Assembly (NCBI GenBank): GCA_964580905.1
Contig: CAZOLR010000002.1
Span: 62,001 to 126,000 of the forward strand
DNA: 64,000 bases
Direction of reading: 5' to 3'
Source of the DNA: G041228335 sp964580905
GTDB taxonomy: Bacteria > Pseudomonadota > Alphaproteobacteria > Puniceispirillales > UBA1172
Part shown: piece after piece, positions 16,702 to 26,159 of the stretch
Layout of the letters: each line of letters begins with the position of its first letter
How positions within the stretch are numbered: position 1 is the stretch's first letter
Position numbers and translations under genes: made by a program
The notes under the pieces: generated by a model
Told to the model about the DNA's origin: nothing
The model's database searches: none
Seen by the model: only the letters and a program-made list of their open reading frames with translations

Positions 16702-16953
16702 CTAGCCTCCTGTAACAGGTGGAAAAAAGGCAACTTCATCGCTATCAGAAACCGGCGCATCAAGGTCACAATATTCCTGATTGATGGCGACGCGGACCAC
16801 TTCCATATTGCTGAGCGCGCTGGCATGGCCCGGGCTCTGTTCACGCAAATGGGTGATCAGTCCGGCTACGGTTGTGACGCCATCGGGAAGAGGGCGTTCT
16901 TCCTGGCCAGTGCCAATATGCTCACGCATCCATGCAAAATATATCAGTTTCAT
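16702..16953 (-). CDS. moaD: Molybdopterin synthase sulfur carrier subunit
   Basis: 83-residue ubiquitin-like protein ending in the required Gly-Gly (FFPPVTGG), whose terminal thiocarboxylate supplies sulfur to MoaE. The beta-grasp start MKLIYFAWMREHIG is typical. It overlaps moeA by 4 bp and is followed by moaE, so the two synthase subunits are made together. Confidence 0.93.
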   Translation of the reverse strand: MKLIYFAWMREHIGTGQEERPLPDGVTTVAGLITHLREQSPGHASALSNMEVVRVAINQEYCDLDAPVSDSDEVAFFPPVTGG

Positions 16954-18194
16954 AACGATGGCTCTCTCAGTGGAATGAAAGGCAGGGGATCACCCTCCTT
17001 AACATTGCCAATATCGGCAGGAATTTCAACCAGGCCGTCGGCACCGGTCAATGATGACAGAACACCTGCACCAGCGCGACCGTGCAGGGTGACACTGATC
17101 CTGCCATCATCTTTCGCCACAAGTTTTGCCCTAAGGTATTCTGCCCGTCCGGGTTTATGCTGATGGGCAAATCCTGCCGGAACAGTGATTTTCATTACAG
17201 GTTCGATATTGCCGCCCTGAAGCCGCTTCAGCACCGGGGCAACAAGAAGCCTGTAGCAGACAAAGGCTGCAACAGGATTTCCCGGCAGGCAGAAGACATA
17301 TTTATCCCCGATTCGGCCAACCGCCATCGGCCTCCCCGGTTTCATGGCAAGACGCCAGAAATCAATACCCCCGCCATTATCGATGATGGCCTGTCGGGCG
17401 TGATCTTCTTCACCGGCTGAACTCCCGCCTGAGGTGACCAGCACATCCGCCGCTGTAAGCTGATTGGCAAAGGCCTTGGTAAGGGTTGCCCTGTCATCCG
17501 GAATGATCCCGCCATCCACAACCCTGAGGTTATCCGAAATCATCAGTGCCTTGAGCATGGGCCGGTTTGAATCATGTATCATGCCTTCATCAAACCCGGC
17601 CGGGCTCCCAGCCTCACAGACTTCATCTCCCATGGACAGAAGGGCAACCTTGAGCGGGATGGACACATCAAGCTGGTGTTCGCCAACAGCCGCCGCGAGA
17701 CCGATTTCCGAAGGACCTAATCTTGTTCCGGCTCGCAGCACGATATCACCCGTCCGGACATTTTCGCCTCCGGGCCTGAAATTTGCACCTTTTCTGATCC
17801 CTTCCGGCAGGGTGATTTTTCCGTCTTTCCCGACCGTGCAGTATTCTTCCATCGCGACTGTATCCGGGCCGGCAGGCATGGGGGCACCGGTGAAGATTCG
17901 ATATGCAGCGCCACGTTCGGCCTTACCCTGATAAGGATGGCCTGCCTTGATGGACCCAACTACAGGCAAAGAAGGGTTTCCGTGGGCAATATCTTCGGCA
18001 TAGAACGCGTAACCGTCCACTGCGGCCGTATCCTGCTGCGGCACATCGATCCTGGCGATGACATCCTGCCGCAAGATATGCCCGAGGCAATCCTCAAGAG
18101 GTTGCATCCCATGATCAGCTATGGTGCTGACCTGATCAAGGATCAGGGTGAGGGCTGTGTCTAATGGTTTGTCATGGCGCCGGTTGTCATCCAT
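16950..18194 (-). CDS. moeA: Molybdopterin molybdenumtransferase
   Basis: Inserts molybdate into adenylylated molybdopterin. It has 414 residues, a full-length MoeA with domains I-IV. Family marks include the PQQDTAAVDGYAF segment, TGAPMP, and the MoCF-like VLVTSGGSSAGEEDH motif. It overlaps mobB at the 5' side (8 bp) and moaD at the 3' side, consistent with one polycistronic message. Confidence 0.94.
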   Translation of the reverse strand: MDDNRRHDKPLDTALTLILDQVSTIADHGMQPLEDCLGHILRQDVIARIDVPQQDTAAVDGYAFYAEDIAHGNPSLPVVGSIKAGHPYQGKAERGAAYRIFTGAPMPAGPDTVAMEEYCTVGKDGKITLPEGIRKGANFRPGGENVRTGDIVLRAGTRLGPSEIGLAAAVGEHQLDVSIPLKVALLSMGDEVCEAGSPAGFDEGMIHDSNRPMLKALMISDNLRVVDGGIIPDDRATLTKAFANQLTAADVLVTSGGSSAGEEDHARQAIIDNGGGIDFWRLAMKPGRPMAVGRIGDKYVFCLPGNPVAAFVCYRLLVAPVLKRLQGGNIEPVMKITVPAGFAHQHKPGRAEYLRAKLVAKDDGRISVTLHGRAGAGVLSSLTGADGLVEIPADIGNVKEGDPLPFIPLREPSL

Positions 18195-18720
18195 CAGGGT
18201 GAGACCTTCTGATAATTACATCGGCTATCATGGCTGCATCGTTCAGATCAAGCACCGGAAGGTGGCAGTCCGGCAGGGTTGTGTCGGCGGCCACCGCAAA
18301 GATGCCCGGCCTTTCCGGGTAGAGAAAGGGATTGCCCGTTTCTGCCCGCCAGATTTCGATTTTGGGGAAGTCGATATCCTTGAATCCTTCCACCAGAACC
18401 ATATCCGCGGGGCTCAACTCACCCAGAAGAGTGTTGAGATCGGCTTCAATGCCGTCAGGGGTTTCGGTGAAATGAACACGGCGGCGCGATGAGGAGATCA
18501 GCATCTGCGTTGCGCCAGCCTTCCGGTGACGCCAGCTGTCCTTGCCCGGTGTATCCGGGTCAAAGGCATGATGTGCATGTTTGATGCTGGCAACACTAAA
18601 CCCACGTTCACTGAGAATGCGGATCAGTTTTTCGGCAAGGGTTGTCTTGCCGGAGCCAGAGAAACCGGCAAGCCCGAAGACCATACCATGTCGGGTGGCA
18701 TTAGGCAGATGCATTGTCAT
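18187..18720 (-). CDS. mobB: Molybdopterin-guanine dinucleotide biosynthesis adaptor MobB
   Basis: GTP-binding protein that assists MobA in forming the guanine dinucleotide cofactor. It has 177 residues; the P-loop GFSGSGKTTL is near the N-terminus and the VLVEGFKDIDFPKIEIWR segment near the C-terminus is diagnostic. The ATG at 18720 has AAAGG 6-7 nt upstream. It overlaps pgsA by 20 bp. No mobA lies in the window. Confidence 0.92.
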   Translation of the reverse strand: MTMHLPNATRHGMVFGLAGFSGSGKTTLAEKLIRILSERGFSVASIKHAHHAFDPDTPGKDSWRHRKAGATQMLISSSRRRVHFTETPDGIEADLNTLLGELSPADMVLVEGFKDIDFPKIEIWRAETGNPFLYPERPGIFAVAADTTLPDCHLPVLDLNDAAMIADVIIRRSHPDG

Positions 18721-19258
18721 CAAGGGCCTTTCTGAAATAATCCCAGCCGGTGATGGCGGTCAGAATGGCAGCAGCCCACATCAGGAAAAGCGTTATCGTC
18801 GCAATTTGCCATCCTGCGGGGGTCAGGGGTGAGGCGATGGCAAAACCAATCGCAACCAGTTGCAGGGTTGTCTTGATTTTTGCAAGAGAGGTGACGTGAA
18901 TTACCACCTGTTGTCCTGCCATAAATTCACGTAAGCCAGAAATAAACACCTCGCGGAAAAGGATAATCAGCGCCGGCAGAAACATGAGCCATCCCCATGT
19001 ATCGCTGACTGGCAGGGCCAGAATACATCCCGCAACAAGCATCTTGTCGGCAATCGGATCAAGCATGCGTCCCAGGTTCGACACGGCATCAAACTGCCGT
19101 GCCAGCATGCCGTCGAGCCAGTCAGTCATGGCGGCAACGGCAAAAAGTATCAGGCCGGCAAATCGAAGATCAGCATCACCACTGGCAATAAACAAGGGGA
19201 TAGCCGCGCTTGAGGTGATGCGGAATATCGTGATTGTGTTGGGCAGTTGCCTGATCAT
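18701..19258 (-). CDS. pgsA: CDP-diacylglycerol-glycerol-3-phosphate 3-phosphatidyltransferase
   Basis: Membrane enzyme that makes phosphatidylglycerol phosphate. The CDP-alcohol signature DWLDGMLARQFDAVSNLG, with the following LDPIADK, contains the four metal-binding aspartates. It has 185 residues and multiple hydrophobic helices. The start MIRQLPNTIT at 19258 is the usual family N-terminus and has AAGGA upstream. It overlaps mobB and follows uvrC by 56 bp. Confidence 0.94.
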   Translation of the reverse strand: MIRQLPNTITIFRITSSAAIPLFIASGDADLRFAGLILFAVAAMTDWLDGMLARQFDAVSNLGRMLDPIADKMLVAGCILALPVSDTWGWLMFLPALIILFREVFISGLREFMAGQQVVIHVTSLAKIKTTLQLVAIGFAIASPLTPAGWQIATITLFLMWAAAILTAITGWDYFRKALDDNASA

Positions 19259-19314
19259 TTTTTGTTCCTTGAATTCATTCCACACTCTACCGATTGGTAA
19301 AGGTGGTTTCCAGT

Positions 19315-21234
19315 CTAATCAGGGTTCCGGGATGAATTACCGCTGTCATGGAACCAGCCGTAGATTGTCTCCGCGACCTGACGGCTGATGCCATCGACCT
19401 GTGTGAGGTCTGGGATGCCTGCCCTCGCCACGGACCGGGCAGAGCCAAAATGAGATAGCAGGGCCTTTTTCCTTTTGGCACCGATGCCGGGGATCTGATC
19501 AAGGGGAGAGCTCACGGCGGATTTCTGACGCCTTGCCCGATGCGCTCCAATCGCAAATCGGTGGGCTTCATCTCTGAGGCGCTGGAGGAAGTGCAGAACC
19601 GGGGTGTTCAGGGGCAGGGAGAAACTTTCCCTGCCGGGCTGGTGAAATTCTTCCCGGCCAGCGTTACGGTCCGGACCTTTGGAAATGGCAACGATGGGAA
19701 GATCAGTGATGCCAAGGTCATCCATGACCTCAAGAGCGGACGAAAGCTGTCCCTTTCCGCCATCCAGCAAGACCAGATCAGGCCAGACACCGGTCTGGCG
19801 ATCCGGATCGTCCCGCATGGCACGCCTGAACCGGCGGTCAAGCACCTGCCGCATCATGGCAAAATCATCTCCGCCAAAGTCAGGTGTGTTTTCATCTCTG
19901 ACAATGTTGAATTTGCGGTAGCTGTTTTTCACAAACCCGTCCGGGCCGGCAACAATCATCCCGCCCACAGCATTGCTCCCCTGGATGTGGGAGTTGTCAT
20001 AGACTTCAATGCGTTCGGGTATGTCTTCAAGATCAAAAAGATCGCGAACGTCTTCAAGCATGGCCCGCTGGTTCTGACTCTGGGCCATCTCACGCATCAG
20101 GGCTTCGGTGGCATTGCGCTGAGCCATCTGCATCAGATTGCGGCGATGGCCACGTGACGGCACGCTGATCTGGATCCTGCGTTCCGCCCGTGAAGACAGA
20201 GCCTCGGCAATCAGAGGGGCCTGTTCGGGCAGAATATTCACCAGTATCTCCGGGGGAGCAGGCTTGTCGTCATAAAACTGGCCAATAAATGCCGCAAGGA
20301 CAAAAGTGATTTCATCTTCAGCCTCATGCCGGGGAAAAAAAGACTTCGTGCCGTAATTTGACCCGTTTCGCATGAAGAAGACCTGAACACAACTTTTACC
20401 GCCTTCCTGATGAATGGCAATGATGTCGGCGTTGAGCTCACTTGGCAGATTGATATCCTGATGCGCTTGTATTGTTGTCAGGGCTCGTATCCGGTTACGC
20501 CATACGGCCGCTGTTTCGAATTCAAGTTCGGCGGAAGCGGCATGCATATTTTCAGCAAATTCCTGCTGGACTTCGCGCGACTCGCCACTCAGAAATCTTG
20601 CGGCCAGACGGACCTGTTCGGCGTAATCTTCGGGGCTGATCCGGCCGACACAAGGGGCAGTACATCTCTTGATCTGATATTGCAGGCACGGCCGGCTCCG
20701 GGCAGAAAAAATGGAATCCGAACATGTCCGCAACATGAAGGCCCGGGATAATTCGGTGATGGTCCTGTTCACAGCACTGGCGGATGCGAAAGGGCCAAAC
20801 CATTCAGCTTTTCGTTTGCGGGGTCCGCGATGCTTGGCCAGTTGGGGCCAGTCGTGATCCTGGCTGATCATGATATAGGGAAAGCTTTTGTCATCCCGCA
20901 GCAGAATGTTGTATCTCGGCCTGAGCGTTTTGATCAGATTGGACTCAAGCAACAGGGCTTCGACCTCTGTCCGTGTTGTCACAATCTCCATTGCCATTGT
21001 CTCCGCCACCATGCGGGTGAGCCGGTTGCTGAGGGCGTTTGCCCGTGTGTAGCTTGTCACACGTTTGTTCAGAGCTCTGGCCTTGCCGACATAAAGCGCG
21101 TTGCCTTCTCTGTCCAGCATGCGATAGACACCAGGCTGCCCTGTCAGTTTTCGTGCCGTATCGCGTATGATCTTCAGGCCGCGCTGAAGATCTGCCGCCG
21201 GAGATGGGATGTTGTTTTCCTTTTTTTCTGCCAT
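19315..21234 (-). CDS. uvrC: Excinuclease ABC subunit C
   Basis: Nuclease that makes the 3' and 5' incisions in nucleotide excision repair. It has 639 residues: the GIY-YIG domain (GVYRMLDREGNALYVGKA), a UvrB-binding UVR helix (around AASAELEFETAAVWRNRI), a C-terminal RNase H-like domain (RIEVYDNSHIQGSNAVGGMIV) and a helix-hairpin-helix end (DQIPGIGAKRKKALLSHFG). No LexA-type GTTC-N7-GTTC site is seen upstream. Confidence 0.96.
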   Translation of the reverse strand: MAEKKENNIPSPAADLQRGLKIIRDTARKLTGQPGVYRMLDREGNALYVGKARALNKRVTSYTRANALSNRLTRMVAETMAMEIVTTRTEVEALLLESNLIKTLRPRYNILLRDDKSFPYIMISQDHDWPQLAKHRGPRKRKAEWFGPFASASAVNRTITELSRAFMLRTCSDSIFSARSRPCLQYQIKRCTAPCVGRISPEDYAEQVRLAARFLSGESREVQQEFAENMHAASAELEFETAAVWRNRIRALTTIQAHQDINLPSELNADIIAIHQEGGKSCVQVFFMRNGSNYGTKSFFPRHEAEDEITFVLAAFIGQFYDDKPAPPEILVNILPEQAPLIAEALSSRAERRIQISVPSRGHRRNLMQMAQRNATEALMREMAQSQNQRAMLEDVRDLFDLEDIPERIEVYDNSHIQGSNAVGGMIVAGPDGFVKNSYRKFNIVRDENTPDFGGDDFAMMRQVLDRRFRRAMRDDPDRQTGVWPDLVLLDGGKGQLSSALEVMDDLGITDLPIVAISKGPDRNAGREEFHQPGRESFSLPLNTPVLHFLQRLRDEAHRFAIGAHRARRQKSAVSSPLDQIPGIGAKRKKALLSHFGSARSVARAGIPDLTQVDGISRQVAETIYGWFHDSGNSSRNPD

Positions 21235-21634
21235 ATCATTACCTTACCTCAAGACACTTTTTTTGCCAGCCCAAGCTGGAAGCAGATACGAGAATCGGCT
21301 GCCTGAGGTGCCATCAGGGTAATCCACCAAGCTTGTGGAAAAACATGTGGAAAAGAGGGGCGTTGACGGCAGAGATCCGCAGGAAACCGCCAAAATTACG
21401 TATTTGCTTAATTTTTAGGCACATTTTAATTTATATAAATAAAACAATACTTTAAATGATTGCAATAGAAAAAATACTAATTCTTCTAATCCTTTTTACG
21501 GTCAGGGTTTCAGAAATATGGCAAAAATGTTTTTCTGTGCATAATTTCGGGCAGGTTTCCTTAAGTTCTATTTATAAGCGTTAACTAATTATTTATTAGG
21601 GTTACACCCATGATTTGTAAGGCAAGATGCTTTT
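21235..21634. other. AT-rich intergenic region with DnaA-box-like repeats
   Basis: A 400-bp gap with no gene, visibly AT-rich from about 21400 to 21600. On the minus strand TTTTCCACA occurs twice (21334-21342 and 21346-21354), TTATGCACA once (21536-21544) and a near match once (21415-21423). The exact ones fit the relaxed DnaA-box consensus TTWTNCACA and all share one orientation. A 12-bp palindrome ATTTATATAAAT is at 21429-21440. It also must hold the uvrC promoter. No coding sequence is evident. Confidence 0.5.
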
Positions 21635-23752
21635 TCAAGCGGGTCGCCGTCGCTGCCGGCGTTGTTTTTCCTCTCGTTTAAAAGCGATGGAAGCACTGCT
21701 TCCCAACTCAAGTTCTGATGCTTCAAGGCGGCGAATTTCATCTCTGAGACGGGCGGCCTCTTCAAACTCAAGATTTGCGGCGGCGTTCTGCATAGCCTGT
21801 TCCAGATCAGAAATTGTCTGCCGGATATCTTTGCCAACCATGTGGCTGCCCTTACCATCGGCATCCACTTCAACCCGGTCACCTTTTTCGTAGACGCTGT
21901 CAAGGATATCAGCAATCTGCTTGCTGACCGTTTCGGGGGTTATGCCATGCTTCGTGTTGTATTCCTGCTGTTTGGCGCGGCGCCTGTTGGTTTCGCTGAT
22001 GGCAAAGTCCAGGCTGCTGGTAATGGTGTCTGCGTAAAGCAGTACGCGTCCGTTTACGTTTCGGGCGGCCCGGCCAATGGTCTGGATAAGCGATGTTCGG
22101 GAACGGAGATACCCTTCCTTATCGGCATCAAGAATGGCCACAAGCGCACATTCCGGAATATCCAGCCCTTCTCTCAGAAGGTTGATGCCTATCAATACAT
22201 CAAAAACACCAAGTCTCAGATCACGGATGATTTCAATACGTTCCAGCGTGTCAATATCCGAGTGCAGATATCGCACCCGCACCCCGGCTTCATGCATGTA
22301 TTCTGTCAGATCTTCAGCCATTTTCTTGGTCAGGGTGGTGATCAGCACACGAGATCCTGCAGCGGCCGCTTCAAGACATTCGGCAATCACATCATCAACC
22401 TGGTTTTCGGTCGGCCGGATAATGCACTCCGGATCAATCAGACCTGTGGGGCGAACCACCTGTTCGGCGAACACACCGCCGGTGCGTTCGAGTTCCCATG
22501 AGCCAGGTGTTGCGGAAATAAAGATGGTCTGTGGCCGGAACGCCTCCCATTCCTCGAATTTGAGCGGCCGGTTATCCATACAGGAGGGGAGACGGAAACC
22601 ATGTTCTGAAAGGGTGCTTTTCCGGGCCCTGTCACCTTTGAACATGGCGCCGATCTGGGGCACGGTGACGTGGCTTTCATCAACGAAAAGCAACGCATCT
22701 TCAGGCAGATATTCAAAAAGGGTTGGCGGTGGCTCACCCGGCCCGCGTCCGGACAGGTAGCGTGAGTAGTTTTCAATACCGTTACAGACCCCGGTGGCCT
22801 CTATCATTTCAAGATCAAAAGTGGTGCGTTGTTCAAGGCGCTGGGCTTCAAGCAGCCGGCCCGCCCCCTCAAGTTCAGTCAGGCGGTCTTTCAGTTCATG
22901 CCGGATCAGCTTACTGGCCTGCTGGAGCGTCGGTTTCGGCGTGACATAATGCGAATTGGCAAAGATGCGTACACTTTCGAGTTCTCCTGTCCGGTGGCCG
23001 GTCAGGGGATCAAAACCTGTGATCGATTCAATCTCGTCACCAAAAAGTGAAATGCGCCAGGCACTGTCTTCGAGATGGGCCGGGAAAATTTCCACAACAT
23101 CACCACGGACACGAAAACATCCGCGCTGAAATCCGGCATCGTTGCGGGTGTATTGCAATTCGGTCAACTGACGCAGAAGCACCTGCCGCTCAATGCAACC
23201 ACCCTTATTCAGCCGGATCACCATGCTGGAATAGGTTTCCACCGAACCTATGCCATAGATGCAGGATACCGAAGCAACGATAATCACATCGCGTCGTTCC
23301 AGGAGTGCCCGGGTGGCGCTGTGCCGCATCCGGTCAATCTGCTCATTGATGGTGGCTTCTTTTTCGATATAGGTATCCGACCTCGGCACATACGCCTCGG
23401 GCTGATAGTAATCATAGTAAGAGACAAAATATTCGACCGCGTTGTCCGGGAAGAGGGATTTCATTTCACCATAAAGCTGTGCGGCCAGGGTCTTGTTCGG
23501 CGCCAGGATCAGCGAAGGTCTGTTCATCTTTGCGATGACATGGGCCATGGTGAAGGTTTTACCTGATCCCGTCACCCCAAGAAGAACCTGGTCACGTTCA
23601 TTTTGCTCCAGCCCGGTCACAAGCTCTTTGATGGCGCCCGGCTGGTCGCCTTGCGGCTTGAACTCGCTCTTGAGGCTAAAGGGGATCGCCTCTTCCACGT
23701 CGTTGGCGAAGAGCGGTTTCATCGGATCGGCAGGGGGTGATGCGGTGTCCAT
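21635..23752 (-). CDS. uvrB: Excinuclease ABC subunit B
   Basis: DNA-damage verification helicase of nucleotide excision repair. It has 705 residues: Walker A GVTGSGKT, the beta-hairpin region YYDYYQPEAYVP, the DESHV box, and the C-terminal UVR motif (AANLEFEEAARLRDEIRRLE) that contacts UvrC. The protein ends in a basic tail (REEKQRRQRRRPA). The ATG at 23752 opens MDTASPPADPMK; a start at the internal Met (position 11) is possible. Confidence 0.96.
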   Translation of the reverse strand: MDTASPPADPMKPLFANDVEEAIPFSLKSEFKPQGDQPGAIKELVTGLEQNERDQVLLGVTGSGKTFTMAHVIAKMNRPSLILAPNKTLAAQLYGEMKSLFPDNAVEYFVSYYDYYQPEAYVPRSDTYIEKEATINEQIDRMRHSATRALLERRDVIIVASVSCIYGIGSVETYSSMVIRLNKGGCIERQVLLRQLTELQYTRNDAGFQRGCFRVRGDVVEIFPAHLEDSAWRISLFGDEIESITGFDPLTGHRTGELESVRIFANSHYVTPKPTLQQASKLIRHELKDRLTELEGAGRLLEAQRLEQRTTFDLEMIEATGVCNGIENYSRYLSGRGPGEPPPTLFEYLPEDALLFVDESHVTVPQIGAMFKGDRARKSTLSEHGFRLPSCMDNRPLKFEEWEAFRPQTIFISATPGSWELERTGGVFAEQVVRPTGLIDPECIIRPTENQVDDVIAECLEAAAAGSRVLITTLTKKMAEDLTEYMHEAGVRVRYLHSDIDTLERIEIIRDLRLGVFDVLIGINLLREGLDIPECALVAILDADKEGYLRSRTSLIQTIGRAARNVNGRVLLYADTITSSLDFAISETNRRRAKQQEYNTKHGITPETVSKQIADILDSVYEKGDRVEVDADGKGSHMVGKDIRQTISDLEQAMQNAAANLEFEEAARLRDEIRRLEASELELGSSASIAFKREEKQRRQRRRPA

Positions 23753-23883
23753 GGAAATAATATAGGCTTCGTTGACCGATCACGGTAGGGGGCTGGACCA
23801 TATTGATGCAATTTTTCCTTGCCTCGGTCCGCTTCATGATCCTATGAAAGGGTATACCGCACAAAATGGAAAAGGATCAAACC

Positions 23884-25086
23884 ATGGCGCTTATAGCTGA
23901 CCGCCTTTCTGTCATCAAACCTTCCCCTACTATAGCCGTATCAACGAAAGCCGCTGAACTCAAAGCTGCGGGGCGTGATGTTATCGGTCTTGGTGCCGGA
24001 GAGCCGGATTTTGATACGCCCGAGCATGTCAAGGAAGCAGCCCGCAAAGCCATTGCCGATGGTAAAACGAAATATACCGCTGTTGACGGAATACCTGAAC
24101 TCAAGGAGGCCATCGTCGCCAAATTCAAGCGGGAAAACAGCATAACCTGCACCGCCGCTGAAGTGTCGGTCGGAACAGGTGGCAAACAGGTCCTTTATAA
24201 CGCGTTGATGGTAACGCTCAACCCGGGGGACGAAGTGATCATTCCCGCACCGTACTGGGTATCCTATCCGGATATGGTGTTGCTTGCAGGTGGCACACCG
24301 GTGATGGTGGCATGCCCGGCTTCAGCCAGTTTCAAACTGACCCCGGAACAGCTGGAGATGGCGATTACGCCAAAAACAAAATGGGTTATTCTCAACAGCC
24401 CCTCCAATCCTTCCGGGGCAGGATATTCAGGGGATGAGCTCAAGGCACTGGCCGAAGTTCTGCGTCGTCATGACCATGTGTATGTCCTCACCGACGATAT
24501 GTATGAGCATCTTGTCTATAACGATTTTGTTTTCACCACGATGGCCCAGATTGCACCGGACCTGCAGGACAGGATACTGACACTTAACGGGGTGTCCAAA
24601 GCATACTGCATGACCGGATGGCGTATTGGATACGCGACCGGCCCCAAGGAGCTGATCAAGGCCATGGCAAAACTGCAGTCGCAGTCCACCTCAAGCCCGA
24701 ATTCAATTGCCCAGCACGCCGCGGTGGCGGCTTTGAATGGTCCGATGGATTTCATGGCCAGGAACCTCAAGGCTTTTGACAGCCGCCGCCAACTGGTGGT
24801 GGACGCACTCAACAAAATTGACGGTATTTCCTGCCCGGATCCCGATGGGGCTTTTTATGTCTTCCCTTCCATTGAAGGGCTGATCGGCCGCACCCGTCCG
24901 GATGGCGGTACCATCAGCAACGACAGTGATCTTGTCACCTGGCTTCTTGAGGATGGAGGTGTGGCCGCAGTCCAGGGTGTAGCTTTCGGGCTGGAGCCGC
25001 ATTTCCGTATTTCCTACGCCACCAGCACAGAGGCGTTGGAGGATGCTTGCGGCAGGATCAGGGCGTCGGTGGAAAAACTGACCTGA
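23884..25086 (+). CDS. Aspartate/prephenate-type aminotransferase (class Ib)
   Basis: 400-residue PLP fold-type I aminotransferase of the alphaproteobacterial AspC/AatA group; it interconverts aspartate and oxaloacetate and may also act on prephenate. The PLP lysine is Lys239 in SKAYCMTGWRIGYA; LNSPSNPSG and the RISYATS arginine region are present. The ATG at 23884 is chosen because GGAAAAGGA precedes it; a start at 23866 would lengthen it by six residues. It is divergent from uvrB. Confidence 0.93.
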   Translation: MALIADRLSVIKPSPTIAVSTKAAELKAAGRDVIGLGAGEPDFDTPEHVKEAARKAIADGKTKYTAVDGIPELKEAIVAKFKRENSITCTAAEVSVGTGGKQVLYNALMVTLNPGDEVIIPAPYWVSYPDMVLLAGGTPVMVACPASASFKLTPEQLEMAITPKTKWVILNSPSNPSGAGYSGDELKALAEVLRRHDHVYVLTDDMYEHLVYNDFVFTTMAQIAPDLQDRILTLNGVSKAYCMTGWRIGYATGPKELIKAMAKLQSQSTSSPNSIAQHAAVAALNGPMDFMARNLKAFDSRRQLVVDALNKIDGISCPDPDGAFYVFPSIEGLIGRTRPDGGTISNDSDLVTWLLEDGGVAAVQGVAFGLEPHFRISYATSTEALEDACGRIRASVEKLT

Positions 25087-25185
25087 TCACGTAAAAGTGA
25101 CCGCAAAGCGGTTCTGCGGACACATTCTGTCCATATTTAGGCCTTAGCTCTATTTCCGTATTCAAACAAATCCGGAGACATGGAT

Positions 25186-26145
25186 ATGCTGATTAAGCCG
25201 TACCGACCCTGGTCCTTAAGTGAAAACGATATCACACCGGAAACTGTCTATATGAGTAGGCGGTCCCTGCTTGCCGGCATGGGGCTTGGGGCCGCTGGTG
25301 TTATGGGCTTCGGGGTGATGCCCCGGGCGGCCTTTGCGGGCATCACGGGGTTTCCGGCATCACGCAATCCTGATTTCACGCTTGACCGTCCCTTAACCGA
25401 CGAGGAAGAGGCCACGACCTATACGAATTTCTATGAATTCGGTTCGTCCAAGAATATCTGGCGCAAAGCCCAGAAACTTGAAATTGATCCCTGGGCGGTC
25501 ACCATTGATGGCATGGTGGAAGAAGACATCACCATTGATGCGGCTGAACTGGTGGAAAAACTTGGCGGGCAGGAAGAGCGGCTTTATCGCCACCGCTGTG
25601 TTGAGGCATGGGCCATGGCGGTTCCGTGGACGGGCATTCCTCTTGAGCGGCTGGTCACCTTCGCCCGGCCGGATGCGGGTGCGAAATATCTGCGGTTTGA
25701 GACTTTTGAAGATAAATCCGTTGCCCCCGGGCAACGCCAGAGCTGGTATCCCTGGCCTTATGTTGAGGGCGTCACCATGGCAGAGGCAACCAATACACTC
25801 GCCTTTCTGGCAACCGGGCTATATGGCAAGGCCTTGCCCAAGCAGAACGGCGCTCCCATACGTCTTGTCCTGCCGTGGAAATACGGCTTCAAGTCGATCA
25901 AGTCCATACGCCGTATCACTTTTACGGATAAACAGCCGGTCAGTTTCTGGCAGGATCTACAGGCCAGCGAATATGGTTTCTGGGCCAATGTTAACCCGGA
26001 ATATAATCATCCGCGCTGGTCACAAAAAACGGAACGGATGCTTGGAACCAACGAACGACGCGATACCCTCAAATATAATGGTTACGGTGAGTGGGTTGAA
26101 GGCCTCTACGCATCAATGCCGCAGGACAGGACACTGTTCTTCTAG
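25186..26145 (+). CDS. msrP: Periplasmic methionine sulfoxide reductase catalytic subunit MsrP (YedY)
   Basis: Molybdopterin-dependent enzyme that repairs oxidised methionines in periplasmic proteins. It has 319 residues. A Tat signal is plain (SRRSLLAGMGLGAAG from residue 24, ending near AFA). The Mo-coordinating cysteine is Cys138 in YRHRCVEAWAMAVPW. The ATG at 25186 places GGAG at 8 nt; 25180 would give 2 nt. No msrQ (haem b partner) lies beside it. It would use the cofactor made by the moaD/moaE/moeA genes of this window. Confidence 0.93.
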   Translation: MLIKPYRPWSLSENDITPETVYMSRRSLLAGMGLGAAGVMGFGVMPRAAFAGITGFPASRNPDFTLDRPLTDEEEATTYTNFYEFGSSKNIWRKAQKLEIDPWAVTIDGMVEEDITIDAAELVEKLGGQEERLYRHRCVEAWAMAVPWTGIPLERLVTFARPDAGAKYLRFETFEDKSVAPGQRQSWYPWPYVEGVTMAEATNTLAFLATGLYGKALPKQNGAPIRLVLPWKYGFKSIKSIRRITFTDKQPVSFWQDLQASEYGFWANVNPEYNHPRWSQKTERMLGTNERRDTLKYNGYGEWVEGLYASMPQDRTLFF

Positions 26146-26159
26146 GCGCGGGAATCTGC

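Noticed and set aside
23753..23883. LexA box before uvrB
   Set aside because: No GTTC-N7-GTTC or its complement is visible in the uvrB or uvrC upstream regions.
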